Positions 26,200 to 35,149 of a stretch of 64,000 nucleotides of DNA are shown here, one piece after another. This DNA is from Robiginitomaculum_A sp036478535 (lineage in GTDB: Bacteria; Pseudomonadota; Alphaproteobacteria; Caulobacterales; Maricaulaceae), in the NCBI GenBank assembly GCA_965224735.1, contig OZ245059.1, forward strand, positions 186,001 through 250,000. Direction: 5' to 3'. Position numbers and translations under genes: made by a program. The notes under the pieces are model-generated. The model ran no database searches. It was given only the letters and a program-made list of their open reading frames with translations, and had not been told where the DNA came from. The first letter of the stretch is position 1. The number at the start of each line of letters is the position of its first letter.

Positions 26200-27975
26200 T
26201 TACGAAAATTGTAAGTCGCAGAGTTTGGCGTAAAGGCCGTTTTGTTTTATCAAAGATGCGTGGGTGCCGCTTTCGATAATGTTCCCCTCATCAAGCACAA
26301 ATATGCGATCTGCGTTTTTCACGGTTGAGAGTCTGTGGGCGATTACAAAGACTGTGCGACCTTTGGTTAAATGCGAGAGCGCGGTTTGCACTTTGGCTTC
26401 GCTCTCCGCATCTAGCGCGCTGGTTGCTTCATCTAGTAATAATATAGGCGCATTTTTGAGCATAGCGCGGGCAAGAGCTATACGCTGTTTTTGCCCGCCT
26501 GATAATTTCCCGCCTGCTTCGCCAGCCAAAGTGTCATATCCATTGGGTAAGGACACGATGAAGTTGTGCGCGCTTGCATTTTTAGCGGCTTTTTCGATTT
26601 CACTTTGACTTGCGCCCGCTTTACCAAAACCAATATTAGCCGTGATCGTGTCGTCAAATAAAGTTACGTCTTGCGAGACAAGCGCAATGTGAGCGCGCAG
26701 GTTTTCAAGGGTAAGGCTACGTATATCTTGGCCATCAATTTCAATACGGCCTTTCGAAGTATCATATAAGCGCGGGATCAGATTTAATATGGTAGATTTC
26801 CCCCCGCCTGACGGACCGACTAAAGCTATGGTTTCACCAGGCTTTATATTGAGGTCAATACCGCGCAAAGCTTTGGTGCCACCTTCATATGTGAAGTGCA
26901 CATCGCTAAAAGTGACACGGCCTTCACTACTCGTAAGGGGTTTTGCATTTGGCGCATCTTTGATGATGATAGGTTCATCTAAAACGGTGAAAATACGGCG
27001 CAGGGCTGCTATGGCTTCTTGGACAACACTGTTAAGCGTGCCAAGGGCGCGAGCCTTGGGTGCGGCAAGGCCAAGCGCCGTAAGTACAGCTACCAACTGC
27101 CCGCCCGTGGTGGCGCCGCTGGCCATTTGGTAAACGCCAAAAGCAAGCACGCCCGCAATGGCCACACCCGCTAAAACCTCCATAATTGGGTCGACACGAG
27201 CTTGGTTGGTAACAAGTTTTAAGTAAAGCCGTATGCGTTCATCAAAGGCTTTGCCTAACTTTTTATCTTCAGGTTTTTCAAGACCATATGTGCGTACCAT
27301 CCGTGTGCCGCTTAGGTTTTCGTGCAAAAGTGCGTTGATTTTACCCATCTGCATTTGCGCCTCGTGGGACGTGCCGCGTATACGCTTTGATATTTTGATA
27401 ATCGGCAAGATCGCTAAGGGGTATACAAGTAGAATAATTAATGAGAGTTGCCAATTATAATAAAACATAGCGCCAATAAGAAAAATAAGCGTCAGGAGAT
27501 CGCGCCCTAAATTATTCATTGTGCGCAAAAGACCTTGCGCGATTAAATTTACATCATTGGTGAAATGCGAGACATATATCCCAACAGAATTTGCACTGAG
27601 TTTGGCGTAATCTGTGCGCTGCAATTTTCTAAACATAGATTTTTGCAAATCGCCAACAATATTAAGGGCAACCTTGTTGGAAAGTATTGTTTGTACGAAA
27701 AGAGACAGGCCAGAAATAACTGTAAGGCCTATAACTGCTGGAACAACAAGCCTAACAAAATTCTGAGCCTTGTTAGTGGCATTCTCAAGGCCCTCGCTGG
27801 CCATGTTCTCAACGATAATTTTTAAAAGCCACGTATAAGAAGCCGTAGCGGCAGCCACAATAATCATAAAGATAAAGGCAAGGATTAACGTGCCCAGATA
27901 AGGCCGAACAAATTCTTTCCAAAGACGGCCGATAAGCCTCTTGTCGTTGTCTTTTAGTTTTAGGAGATTGGCCAC
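26200..27975 (-). CDS. MsbA-like ABC exporter (fused TMD-NBD)
   Basis: 591 residues: six-helix membrane domain (1-320) and ABC ATPase with Walker A GPSGGGKST, signature LSGGQKQR, Walker B ILLLDEATSALD and the switch His in VIAHRL. The type and location beside waaA/lpxK fit the lipid A flippase MsbA, though other half-size exporters look alike. It is 8 bp downstream of the inositol-phosphatase fusion gene and probably co-transcribed with it and pmbA. Confidence 0.87.
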   Translation of the reverse strand: MANLLKLKDNDKRLIGRLWKEFVRPYLGTLILAFIFMIIVAAATASYTWLLKIIVENMASEGLENATNKAQNFVRLVVPAVIGLTVISGLSLFVQTILSNKVALNIVGDLQKSMFRKLQRTDYAKLSANSVGIYVSHFTNDVNLIAQGLLRTMNNLGRDLLTLIFLIGAMFYYNWQLSLIILLVYPLAILPIIKISKRIRGTSHEAQMQMGKINALLHENLSGTRMVRTYGLEKPEDKKLGKAFDERIRLYLKLVTNQARVDPIMEVLAGVAIAGVLAFGVYQMASGATTGGQLVAVLTALGLAAPKARALGTLNSVVQEAIAALRRIFTVLDEPIIIKDAPNAKPLTSSEGRVTFSDVHFTYEGGTKALRGIDLNIKPGETIALVGPSGGGKSTILNLIPRLYDTSKGRIEIDGQDIRSLTLENLRAHIALVSQDVTLFDDTITANIGFGKAGASQSEIEKAAKNASAHNFIVSLPNGYDTLAGEAGGKLSGGQKQRIALARAMLKNAPILLLDEATSALDAESEAKVQTALSHLTKGRTVFVIAHRLSTVKNADRIFVLDEGNIIESGTHASLIKQNGLYAKLCDLQFS

Positions 27976-27983
27976 TGTGCCTC

Positions 27984-29066
27984 CTAGCCAATAACCCCGT
28001 CATTATCGGGGTCGATTAGGTGATGTGCGTGCAGCACAAAATAACGCATATGGGCATTGTCCACGGTGCGTTGGGCCGCATTTTTCCATGCTTTACGAGC
28101 AGATTCGTAACTAGGAAAAGCTCCAACAAACTCCACTTTTGATAAATCGTGAAACTCTGTTTTCAATGGATCGACAAGCTCACCTCCAATAACGATGTGC
28201 AATAGTTGGTCTGGGATTTGCTTTTCTTCTTTGTGATCAGACATACTGGTCTCCAGTTTTTTCTTACTTCGGCCTTTGTTTTGATAATCCGTAAGGCCAT
28301 GGTTTACTTGTTCTAATAACAAAGCATGCAGGGAAGGGCTAGCACAAATCACGCCATTGTTTTTTGTACTTTCTTGGTCGAATATAAAAGGTACCCCTGT
28401 GAGATCGGTACTCACTGCGCCTGCTTCGTCTGCGATAATCACTGCAGCGGCTAGATCCCAATCAGATTTTGGCGTGAAGGATACGGTTGCATCGCGCATA
28501 CCTGCGGCTACCATAGCGATGCGGTAGGCCATAGAATTGCGTATAGACACATTCATGTCGGGCCAACCAAGCCGTTTGAATTTTCTCGGATAGCCAATAA
28601 TATTGCAGTTTTTAATGTTACTGCACCCAGATGGCGTGATCGGTTGACCGTTAAGCGTCGTCCCGCCGCCCAAAAAGGCTTGAAACATTTCTTCAGTAAT
28701 AGGGTTGTAAATTACGCCAGAGACAGGGCTTCCGTTTTCAATAACGGCCGCGCAAACTGTAAAATGTGGTTTCCCATCAATGAAGGCGCGTGTTCCGTCT
28801 ATGGGGTCAATGACAAAACTGCGCTCGGCAATATGACGTGACGCATCGTCTTTTGTTTCTTCTGATAGCCAACCATAATCAGGGCGTGCGTTCATCAATG
28901 TTTTTAATAGATAATCATTAACGGCAATATCGGCTTCGGTGACGGGGTGGTTTTCTTCTTTATTCCATTTTTTGGCATTACCCACATAGAAAAATTCTCG
29001 CGCGATAGCACCAGCATTTCGTGCAGCCTGTGTGAGAAGTTTTAAATCTTCTCTATTCACCAGCAA
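27984..29066 (-). CDS. Inositol-monophosphatase-family protein fused to DUF4170
   Basis: 360 residues. Residues 1-265 are an IMPase/CysQ-type phosphatase with metal-binding WLSEETKDD, DPIDGTRAFIDG and WDLAAAVIIADEAGA. Residues 275-360 (LLHIVIGGELVDP to FVLHAHHLIDPDNDGVIG) match DUF4170, which in alphaproteobacteria is usually a separate small gene next to this phosphatase. The second part keeps its own start ATG at 28244 with GGAG 6 nt upstream, so an 86-residue DUF4170 protein may still be made alone. Substrate could be PAP, inositol phosphate or similar. It overlaps pmbA by 14 bp. Confidence 0.85.
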   Translation of the reverse strand: MLVNREDLKLLTQAARNAGAIAREFFYVGNAKKWNKEENHPVTEADIAVNDYLLKTLMNARPDYGWLSEETKDDASRHIAERSFVIDPIDGTRAFIDGKPHFTVCAAVIENGSPVSGVIYNPITEEMFQAFLGGGTTLNGQPITPSGCSNIKNCNIIGYPRKFKRLGWPDMNVSIRNSMAYRIAMVAAGMRDATVSFTPKSDWDLAAAVIIADEAGAVSTDLTGVPFIFDQESTKNNGVICASPSLHALLLEQVNHGLTDYQNKGRSKKKLETSMSDHKEEKQIPDQLLHIVIGGELVDPLKTEFHDLSKVEFVGAFPSYESARKAWKNAAQRTVDNAHMRYFVLHAHHLIDPDNDGVIG

Positions 29067-30429
29067 TCACCATGTTGGGGATTAATAGGCTGGGTGCGTT
29101 AACGCTCTCTTCTCGCTTAAGATCATTACACGCAATTAAGCTTGCAAACATGTCTTTAAGATTGCCTGCAATCGTAACCTCACTAACGGGGTAGGTTTTA
29201 GCGCCATTTTCAATAGCAAAACCTGCGATGCCAACGCTGTAATCGCCTGTATTGGTATTGAGAGAAGGGCCAAACATTTCGCTTATAAATAAACCCTCTC
29301 CGATATCCTTCATGACTTGCTTAGGGCTTTGGTCGCCATTGTGGATGAATGCATTGGTTGCGCTAACACCAGGCGGGGAAGAAATGCTGTGGGTTGCATG
29401 GCCCGTGGTTTTCAAACCGAGCTGACGGGCAGATGCGCTATGGAGCAGCCATGAGTGCAAGACTCCCTCTTTGATGATTTTAAGCGGGTTACAAAAAACG
29501 CCTTCGCCATCCCATAAATGTGAACTTGCGCCGCGTTTGATAAAAGGATCATCGGTAATATTAATGTTTTTACTAAAGAGAGGCTTGCCAAGATCGTCTT
29601 TTAGAAACGAAATACCGCGCGTAATCGCTGGCCCAGAAATTGCGCCAAGCAATGCGTTTAAAAGTTGGGATGATACGCGTGTATCAAACAAGACAGGTAA
29701 ATTTCCAGATTTCAGTTTTTTGGCACCAAGCCGTGCAATGGCTCGCTCGCCTGCTAACGTCCCAATTTTTTTTGGCTTACGAAGGTCTTCAAACCAGCGT
29801 GTGGATTGATAATCATAATCACGCTCCATCGCACTTCCATCAGAAGCAATGGCGGATACGGACAAACCATGTTGCGAAGATGAACGGCCCATAGAAAACC
29901 CATCACTCGTCATAAAATATAATGATGATTTAGCCATATAGGCATTGGCGCCTTCCACTTGCTGCACACCTTGAACGCTTAGAGCGGCGGCTTCTAGCTC
30001 TTTTGCGCGGCTAAATAACTCCCCTGTTTGCAAATTGATCGGATCATCAGTTTCCAGATCAAGTTCATCAATTTGTTCATGTGTCACCAATTTTTCAGAA
30101 GCTGCGAGTCCGCAATAAGGATCCTCCGGTGCCAACTTGGCCATAGCGGTGACCCGCTCGGCCAGCTGTTCCAAAGACGATTTCGAAAGGTCAGAGCTGG
30201 AAACGCAGGCTTGGCGTTTGCCAACAAAAACACGTAGGCCAATATCTTTGTTTTCGCTGTTTTCAATATCTTCAAGCTCTCCGCCCCGCGCGCCAATAGA
30301 GACGGATAATCCATGTGTGCCAGTGACTTCGGCAGCGTCCGCCCCCTGTTTTTTTGCAAGGCCAAGCAGGGTTTGTAGAACTGGTTTTAAAGCCGCTAGA
30401 TTATGGGTGTTGTCGTTTTGAATTTTCAT
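29053..30429 (-). CDS. pmbA: PmbA/TldE-type metalloprotease subunit
   Basis: 458 residues. The N-terminal domain (GADAAEVTGTHGLSVSIGARGGELEDIENSENKDIGLRVFVGK, quoted here only as region 33-75 in outline) and the C-terminal domain with GDYSVGIAGFAIENG match the PmbA/TldE family; as expected, the HExxxH zinc motif of the TldD partner is absent. With TldD it forms a protease acting on peptides such as CcdA or modified microcins. It heads a cluster with the phosphatase/DUF4170 and MsbA-like genes, a conserved neighbourhood. Confidence 0.9.
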   Translation of the reverse strand: MKIQNDNTHNLAALKPVLQTLLGLAKKQGADAAEVTGTHGLSVSIGARGGELEDIENSENKDIGLRVFVGKRQACVSSSDLSKSSLEQLAERVTAMAKLAPEDPYCGLAASEKLVTHEQIDELDLETDDPINLQTGELFSRAKELEAAALSVQGVQQVEGANAYMAKSSLYFMTSDGFSMGRSSSQHGLSVSAIASDGSAMERDYDYQSTRWFEDLRKPKKIGTLAGERAIARLGAKKLKSGNLPVLFDTRVSSQLLNALLGAISGPAITRGISFLKDDLGKPLFSKNINITDDPFIKRGASSHLWDGEGVFCNPLKIIKEGVLHSWLLHSASARQLGLKTTGHATHSISSPPGVSATNAFIHNGDQSPKQVMKDIGEGLFISEMFGPSLNTNTGDYSVGIAGFAIENGAKTYPVSEVTIAGNLKDMFASLIACNDLKREESVNAPSLLIPNMVIAGE

Positions 30430-30469
30430 GAACCCTCATAACACTAAGGCGTAAATCTGCAATAGCTCA

Positions 30470-30660
30470 TGTGAGTACACAATAGAGTAAATACCTTGCC
30501 TCGGCCAAGAGCTCCCCATGTTAGGATCATGCCCGTCACGCGGCGTATGCTAACACCAGTAATACTTGCTAAGGCCGATTGCGTGCAAGATGCGGCCAAG
30601 GGTGAGCATTATTCCTAGCCCGTGAATCCATGCTGATTTGCCACTAAAATTATGGTTAAT
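30470..30660 (-). pseudogene. MAPEG-family gene fragment
   Basis: On this strand the translation reads SAWIHGLGIMLTLGRILHA then IGLS, and after a 1-nt frameshift near 30572, SITGVSIRRVTGMILTWGAL. This matches the C-terminal half of MAPEG membrane proteins (glutathione-transferase-like), whose pattern is LHALG...GRLLHAxGLS...GxLLTW. The start of the gene is missing; phoB ends just upstream. It is a decayed remnant filling the phoB-pmbA gap. Confidence 0.6.
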
Positions 30661-30665
30661 AATGA

Positions 30666-31349
30666 CTACCCATCATTATCCAAAGCATAACCTGCACTTC
30701 TTATTGTGCGGATTAGGTCGAGTTTGTTGCCGTTGTTTAAGGATTTTCGTAGGCGGCCTATGTGGACGTCTACTGTGCGCTCGTTCACATAGATGTCCGC
30801 GCCCCAAACATGATCGAGGAGTTGGGCGCGGCTCCAGACTTTTTGAGGGCGCTCCAGAAAGGTTTTGAGTAGGCGGAATTCGGTAGGGCCGAGCTTGATG
30901 TTTTTGCCATCACGGGTAACGCGGTATGTTTCTGCGTTCATCACTATGCCAGCGTACAAGAGTTCGAAATTGCCAGTGCCTGCTTTGCGCAAATTGGCTT
31001 TGATGCGGGCAATTAGCTCTTTGATAGAATTGGGTTTAACGACATAATCATCGGCGCCAACGTCAAGACCGCGAACCTTGTCATCCTCGGTGCCGCGCGC
31101 AGTGAGCATGATAACGGGGATGGTTTTGGTCTCTGGGTTAACTTTAATTTGGCGGCACACTTCTATGCCCGACATATCGGGGAGCATCCAATCAAGTAGA
31201 ATAAGGTCTGGGTTATATTCTCGGATAAGCAGCAACCCTTCATCAGCAGTTGCTGCATGTTTAACTCGATAGTTCTCGACTTCCAGATTATATTGCAATA
31301 TCTGGGCTTGCGTCTGTTCGTCTTCGATGATGAGGATAAGCGGTTTCAT
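30666..31349 (-). CDS. phoB: Phosphate regulon response regulator
   Basis: 227 residues: receiver domain with phospho-acceptor Asp in LILLDWMLPDMSG and Lys in VVKP, then an OmpR-type winged helix (KLGPTEFRLLKTFLERPQKV, NERTVDVHIGRLRKSLN). It binds Pho boxes when phosphorylated by PhoR at low phosphate. It is the last gene of phoR-pstSCAB-phoU-phoB, 9 bp after phoU. Confidence 0.95.
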   Translation of the reverse strand: MKPLILIIEDEQTQAQILQYNLEVENYRVKHAATADEGLLLIREYNPDLILLDWMLPDMSGIEVCRQIKVNPETKTIPVIMLTARGTEDDKVRGLDVGADDYVVKPNSIKELIARIKANLRKAGTGNFELLYAGIVMNAETYRVTRDGKNIKLGPTEFRLLKTFLERPQKVWSRAQLLDHVWGADIYVNERTVDVHIGRLRKSLNNGNKLDLIRTIRSAGYALDNDG

Positions 31350-31358
31350 GGGCTTTCT

Positions 31359-32093
31359 TTACTCTTTTTTGTTTTTAATGTCATCAGGGTCAATAATCAT
31401 TTTACTGGTTTTGTCACTTTTTGGCCTCTTTTCTTGTGGCCATTCCCCAGTAACAAGAAAAATGATTTCTTGGGCAATATCGACGACATGGTCGCCCATG
31501 CGCTCTATGTTTTTAGCAATAAACAGTAAATGCATACAGCCAGATATATTGCGGACGTCTTCCATCATATAGGTCAGAAGCTCGCGAAACAAAGTGTTAT
31601 GCATTTGGTCAACACCCTCGTCTTGGATGCGTACGTCTTGCGCAGCATTTGCGTCACTTTGGTTATAAGCGTCAAGAACGGACTTGATCATATTTTGTAC
31701 AAGTTCGCTCATGCGCACCACTGTGCCGATTGATCCTGTAAACGCTTCAGCCTTAGTAATGGTGTTTGTACGGCGCGCCATGTTTTTGGTGTAATCACCT
31801 ATACGCTCCAAATGGCTTGCCATTTTTAATGTCATCACTACATTACGCAAATCCGTGGCAACGGGCTGGCGAAGAGCGAGAATTTTTATAGCGTTTTCAT
31901 TGAGTTGCGCTTCCAGCTTATTGATACGTTTATCACCTTTAAGCACTTGTTTAGCCAGGGTACGCTTTTCTTTTTGTAAAGCATTGGTTGCTTCCAAAAG
32001 CTGCTTTTCAACCAATCCGCCCATCTCTAAAAGCAGGCTTTCTAAGCGGTTTAGATCATCATTAAATGAGGATACAATATGTTCGGTATTCAT
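31359..32093 (-). CDS. phoU: Phosphate signalling protein PhoU
   Basis: 244 residues forming two three-helix bundles with the repeated metal-binding pattern ExxxDHxxxIAxE/ERIGDYTKNMA (about 95-105) and ERMGDHVVDIAQEI (about 196-209). PhoU links the Pst transporter to PhoR and keeps the kinase off when phosphate is plentiful. It lies 9 bp after pstB. Confidence 0.95.
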   Translation of the reverse strand: MNTEHIVSSFNDDLNRLESLLLEMGGLVEKQLLEATNALQKEKRTLAKQVLKGDKRINKLEAQLNENAIKILALRQPVATDLRNVVMTLKMASHLERIGDYTKNMARRTNTITKAEAFTGSIGTVVRMSELVQNMIKSVLDAYNQSDANAAQDVRIQDEGVDQMHNTLFRELLTYMMEDVRNISGCMHLLFIAKNIERMGDHVVDIAQEIIFLVTGEWPQEKRPKSDKTSKMIIDPDDIKNKKE

Positions 32094-32102
32094 AGTTATC
32101 TC

Positions 32103-32897
32103 CTAACCTATTTTACCTGAAATATAATTTTGGGTGCGCAGGTCATCAGGATTGGTGAAAATTTTATCAGTCTCACCGTGTTCCACCAATTTACCCAAAT
32201 GAAAGAAAGCGGTTTGTTGTGAAACCCTAGCGGCCTGAGCCATGGAATGGGTAACAATCACGATGGTATATTTTTCACGCATCTGCTCCATCAGATCTTC
32301 GACTACTGCGGTCGCTATCGGATCAAGCGCCGAACATGGCTCGTCCATTAAAATGACTTGTGGATCAACGGCAATGGCGCGGGCAATACATAGCCGTTGT
32401 TGTTGCCCGCCCGATAAGCCTGTACCAGATTCGTCCAGGCGCTCAAAAACTTCGTCATAAAGTCCAGCGCGTTTTAGGGAGGTATTAACAATGTCTTCAA
32501 GATGCTCTTTGTTTTCAGCCAGGCCGTGAATACGCGGGCCATAGGCGACATTTTCGAAAATAGACTTGGGAAACGGATTGGCCTTTTGAAACACCATGCC
32601 GATGCGGGCGCGCAGGGCGACAACATCAATCTTTGGATCATAAATATCTTGCTCGGCAAAGTAAATATTTCCCGTGACCCTACAGATTGAAATCGTATCA
32701 TTCATGCGGTTAAAGCATCGCAGGAATGTAGACTTGCCACAGCCAGACGGGCCGATAAGCGCCGTGATTTGGTTTTCTGGAATATCGAGGTTGACATCAT
32801 CAATTGCTTGCTTTTTACCGTAAAAAACGTCAACATTTTTTGCACTCATAATCGGCGACTTTACTGTTTGCGCTGTTTTTATATTAATATCCATCAT
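32103..32897 (-). CDS. pstB: Phosphate ABC transporter ATP-binding protein
   Basis: 264 residues with Walker A GPSGCGKSTFLRCFNRMND (the RCFNRMND extension is PstB-specific), signature LSGGQQQR and Walker B VILMDEPCSALDP. It energises PstAC. It lies 16 bp after pstA in the pst operon. Confidence 0.97.
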   Translation of the reverse strand: MMDINIKTAQTVKSPIMSAKNVDVFYGKKQAIDDVNLDIPENQITALIGPSGCGKSTFLRCFNRMNDTISICRVTGNIYFAEQDIYDPKIDVVALRARIGMVFQKANPFPKSIFENVAYGPRIHGLAENKEHLEDIVNTSLKRAGLYDEVFERLDESGTGLSGGQQQRLCIARAIAVDPQVILMDEPCSALDPIATAVVEDLMEQMREKYTIVIVTHSMAQAARVSQQTAFFHLGKLVEHGETDKIFTNPDDLRTQNYISGKIG

Positions 32898-32913
32898 AGA
32901 TCCTATTACCAGC

Positions 32914-34191
32914 TTACCAGCGCCGCTCTAGTTTTTTGCGTAAAACCACGGCGAGTAAATTCATTAATATCAAAAAGGCGAGCAAAACGATAATCGCTGC
33001 CGATGTACGCTCAACAAAGCCTTTTTCAGGGCTATCCGCCCAAAGGAAAATCTGCACAGGCAAGGACGTAGCTGCATCTGTCACGCCGTGCGGAATATCG
33101 ACAATAAATGCGACCATACCAATCATCAAAAGCGGCGCCGTTTCGCCCAAAGCCTGTGCCATGCCTAATATTGTTCCCGTTAGCATACCTGGCATAGCTA
33201 GCGGCAGGACATGGTGAAATGTTGCTTGGGTCTTGCTCGCGCCAAGCCCGTAAGCAGCTTCGCGTATGGTATAGGGCACGGAGCGCAGGCTGGCGCGTGC
33301 TGCAATAATTATCGTCGGCAATGTCATGAGCGCAAGCACCATACCGCCCACAAGCGGGGTTGAACGGGGTATATGAAATACGCCAAGAAAAATAGACAGT
33401 CCTAGCAAGCCAAATACGATAGAGGGCACGGCGGCGAGGTTGTTGATATTGACTTCAATCACATCCGTAAGTTTTGTTTTTTTGGCATATTCTTCAAGAT
33501 AAACCGCTGTCAAAATACCGAGAGGAAAGGCAATCACGAAACATACAAGTAGGGAGAAAAATGATCCAAGCGCTGCGCCTAATATCCCAGCCATTTCTGG
33601 CTCGCGGCTATCGCCATGGCTAAAAAATGCCGTATTAAACTTCTTTTTTATCAGTCCGCTTTGTTTGAGCGTTTCAATATAACTCATCTTCTTATCATCA
33701 AGGCGGCGCTGGCTTTCATCAAGGTTTGCATCGATTTTGCCCTTCATGAAAAGGTCAACTTCGGAAGATGCGGGGAGCCATATGGTTTGGGTGGTGCCAA
33801 TCATGTTTGGATTATGGTTAACCATCTTTCCCATTTCAAAAACCGCGCCGCTTGAAAGCAGTTTATAGAGGTGTTTTTTATCTCTTCGCGCCGTTATCTC
33901 TGGAAAGGTTTTTGACAAAGCCCTGATCAGAAGAGGTCTGTAATTAGCACTGGCCAAAACCTGTGGGTCACGTTCACCATTTGGATCAATTATATCTTGA
34001 GTAAATGTCACCTCTAGGCTAATTTTTGTTTGCTGGAAAGCACCTGCACCGCGAAAAATAATTGCGCTAAACATGAAGGCTAAAAAACTCAGCGCAATCA
34101 AAATTGCAATGCGCCCATACCATTTAAACCGCGTTTCCTTGGCATGGCGGCGCTTGAGGCTCGGCGATGTTGTTAAAGTGTAATCAGTCAT
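32914..34191 (-). CDS. pstA: Phosphate ABC transporter permease PstA, with N-terminal DUF3333-type extension
   Basis: About 425 residues from ATG 34191. One membrane helix near residues 27-47 precedes a periplasmic region of about 150 residues, the DUF3333-type extension common in alphaproteobacterial PstA, then the five-helix permease domain with the EAA-like loop (LRSVPYTIREAAYGLGASKTQ). The start overlaps the end of pstC by 8 bp, so translation is coupled; a TTG at 34212 is in frame but less likely. Confidence 0.93.
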   Translation of the reverse strand: MTDYTLTTSPSLKRRHAKETRFKWYGRIAILIALSFLAFMFSAIIFRGAGAFQQTKISLEVTFTQDIIDPNGERDPQVLASANYRPLLIRALSKTFPEITARRDKKHLYKLLSSGAVFEMGKMVNHNPNMIGTTQTIWLPASSEVDLFMKGKIDANLDESQRRLDDKKMSYIETLKQSGLIKKKFNTAFFSHGDSREPEMAGILGAALGSFFSLLVCFVIAFPLGILTAVYLEEYAKKTKLTDVIEVNINNLAAVPSIVFGLLGLSIFLGVFHIPRSTPLVGGMVLALMTLPTIIIAARASLRSVPYTIREAAYGLGASKTQATFHHVLPLAMPGMLTGTILGMAQALGETAPLLMIGMVAFIVDIPHGVTDAATSLPVQIFLWADSPEKGFVERTSAAIIVLLAFLILMNLLAVVLRKKLERRW

Positions 34192-35140
34192 ATTGCTTCT
34201 TATATTTATCAACGATTTTCAAAGCGACGATATTCAGGCCAAGGGTTAGGGTGAATAAAAAAAGCGCAATGGCAAAAGCAGCCAAAGTCTTGGCGCTATC
34301 AAATTCTTGGTCGCCCGTAAGCAATGTCACGATTTGTACCGTCATGGTGGTTACGGCTTCAAGCGGGTTGAGGCTCAGTTTAGCCGCAAGTCCTGCCGCC
34401 ATCACAACAATCATAGTTTCGCCAATAGCGCGGGAAATGGCAAGCAAAAGACTGCTCATAATACCTGGTGTTGCAGCAGGCAGGACGACTTTGGTGATGG
34501 TTTCCGCATGGGTTGCCCCCAGACCAAAGGAGGCGTCGCGCATGGTTTGCGGCACGGCATTGATAACGTCGTCGGACAAAGACGAAATGAACGGTACAAG
34601 CATTATTCCCATTACTAGCCCGGCGGCGAGCGCACTTTCAGAGGAGATTTCAAATCCCATGCCCGAGCCAGTATTTCTGATGATTGGCGCAATGACGAGG
34701 GCGGCAAAAAAACCATAAACCACGGTAGGGATGCCCGCAAGCAACTCCAGTAAAGGCTTAACAAGGGTGCGGGTTTTAGGCTGGGCGTATTCGGCTAAAT
34801 ACACAGCAGAAAGAAGACCTAGCGGCGTGGCAACGGTCATAGCAATAAAGCTTATGAGTAAGGTACCAGTGAGTAAGGGAATCACACCAAAAGCGCCGCT
34901 AGCCCCTACTTGGTCTGCACGAATGGCCGTTTGCGGCGACCATTTAAGACCAAATAGAAAATCGCTGATCGGAATTTTTTCAAAAAATTTAAAGGCCTCA
35001 AAGGCCAAAGAGACGACGATACCAATTGTTGTAAGGATAGCCACGAGCGAGCTTGCAATCAGAAAAAACTGTATCACAAACTCTTTGATTTGTGTGCTAC
35101 GCCGCGCATGCCTTAGCTTTAAATCAACGGGCCGCCCCAC
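34184..35140 (-). CDS. pstC: Phosphate ABC transporter permease PstC
   Basis: 318 residues from a GTG start with AGGAG 7 nt upstream. Six membrane helices and the EAA-like loop (VPQTMRDASFGLGATHAETI) are present. It is the short form of about 300 residues, without the long N-terminal extension found in many alphaproteobacterial PstC proteins. It follows pstS by 9 bp. Confidence 0.95.
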   Translation of the reverse strand: MGRPVDLKLRHARRSTQIKEFVIQFFLIASSLVAILTTIGIVVSLAFEAFKFFEKIPISDFLFGLKWSPQTAIRADQVGASGAFGVIPLLTGTLLISFIAMTVATPLGLLSAVYLAEYAQPKTRTLVKPLLELLAGIPTVVYGFFAALVIAPIIRNTGSGMGFEISSESALAAGLVMGIMLVPFISSLSDDVINAVPQTMRDASFGLGATHAETITKVVLPAATPGIMSSLLLAISRAIGETMIVVMAAGLAAKLSLNPLEAVTTMTVQIVTLLTGDQEFDSAKTLAAFAIALFLFTLTLGLNIVALKIVDKYKKQYD

Positions 35141-35149
35141 AACGAACTC

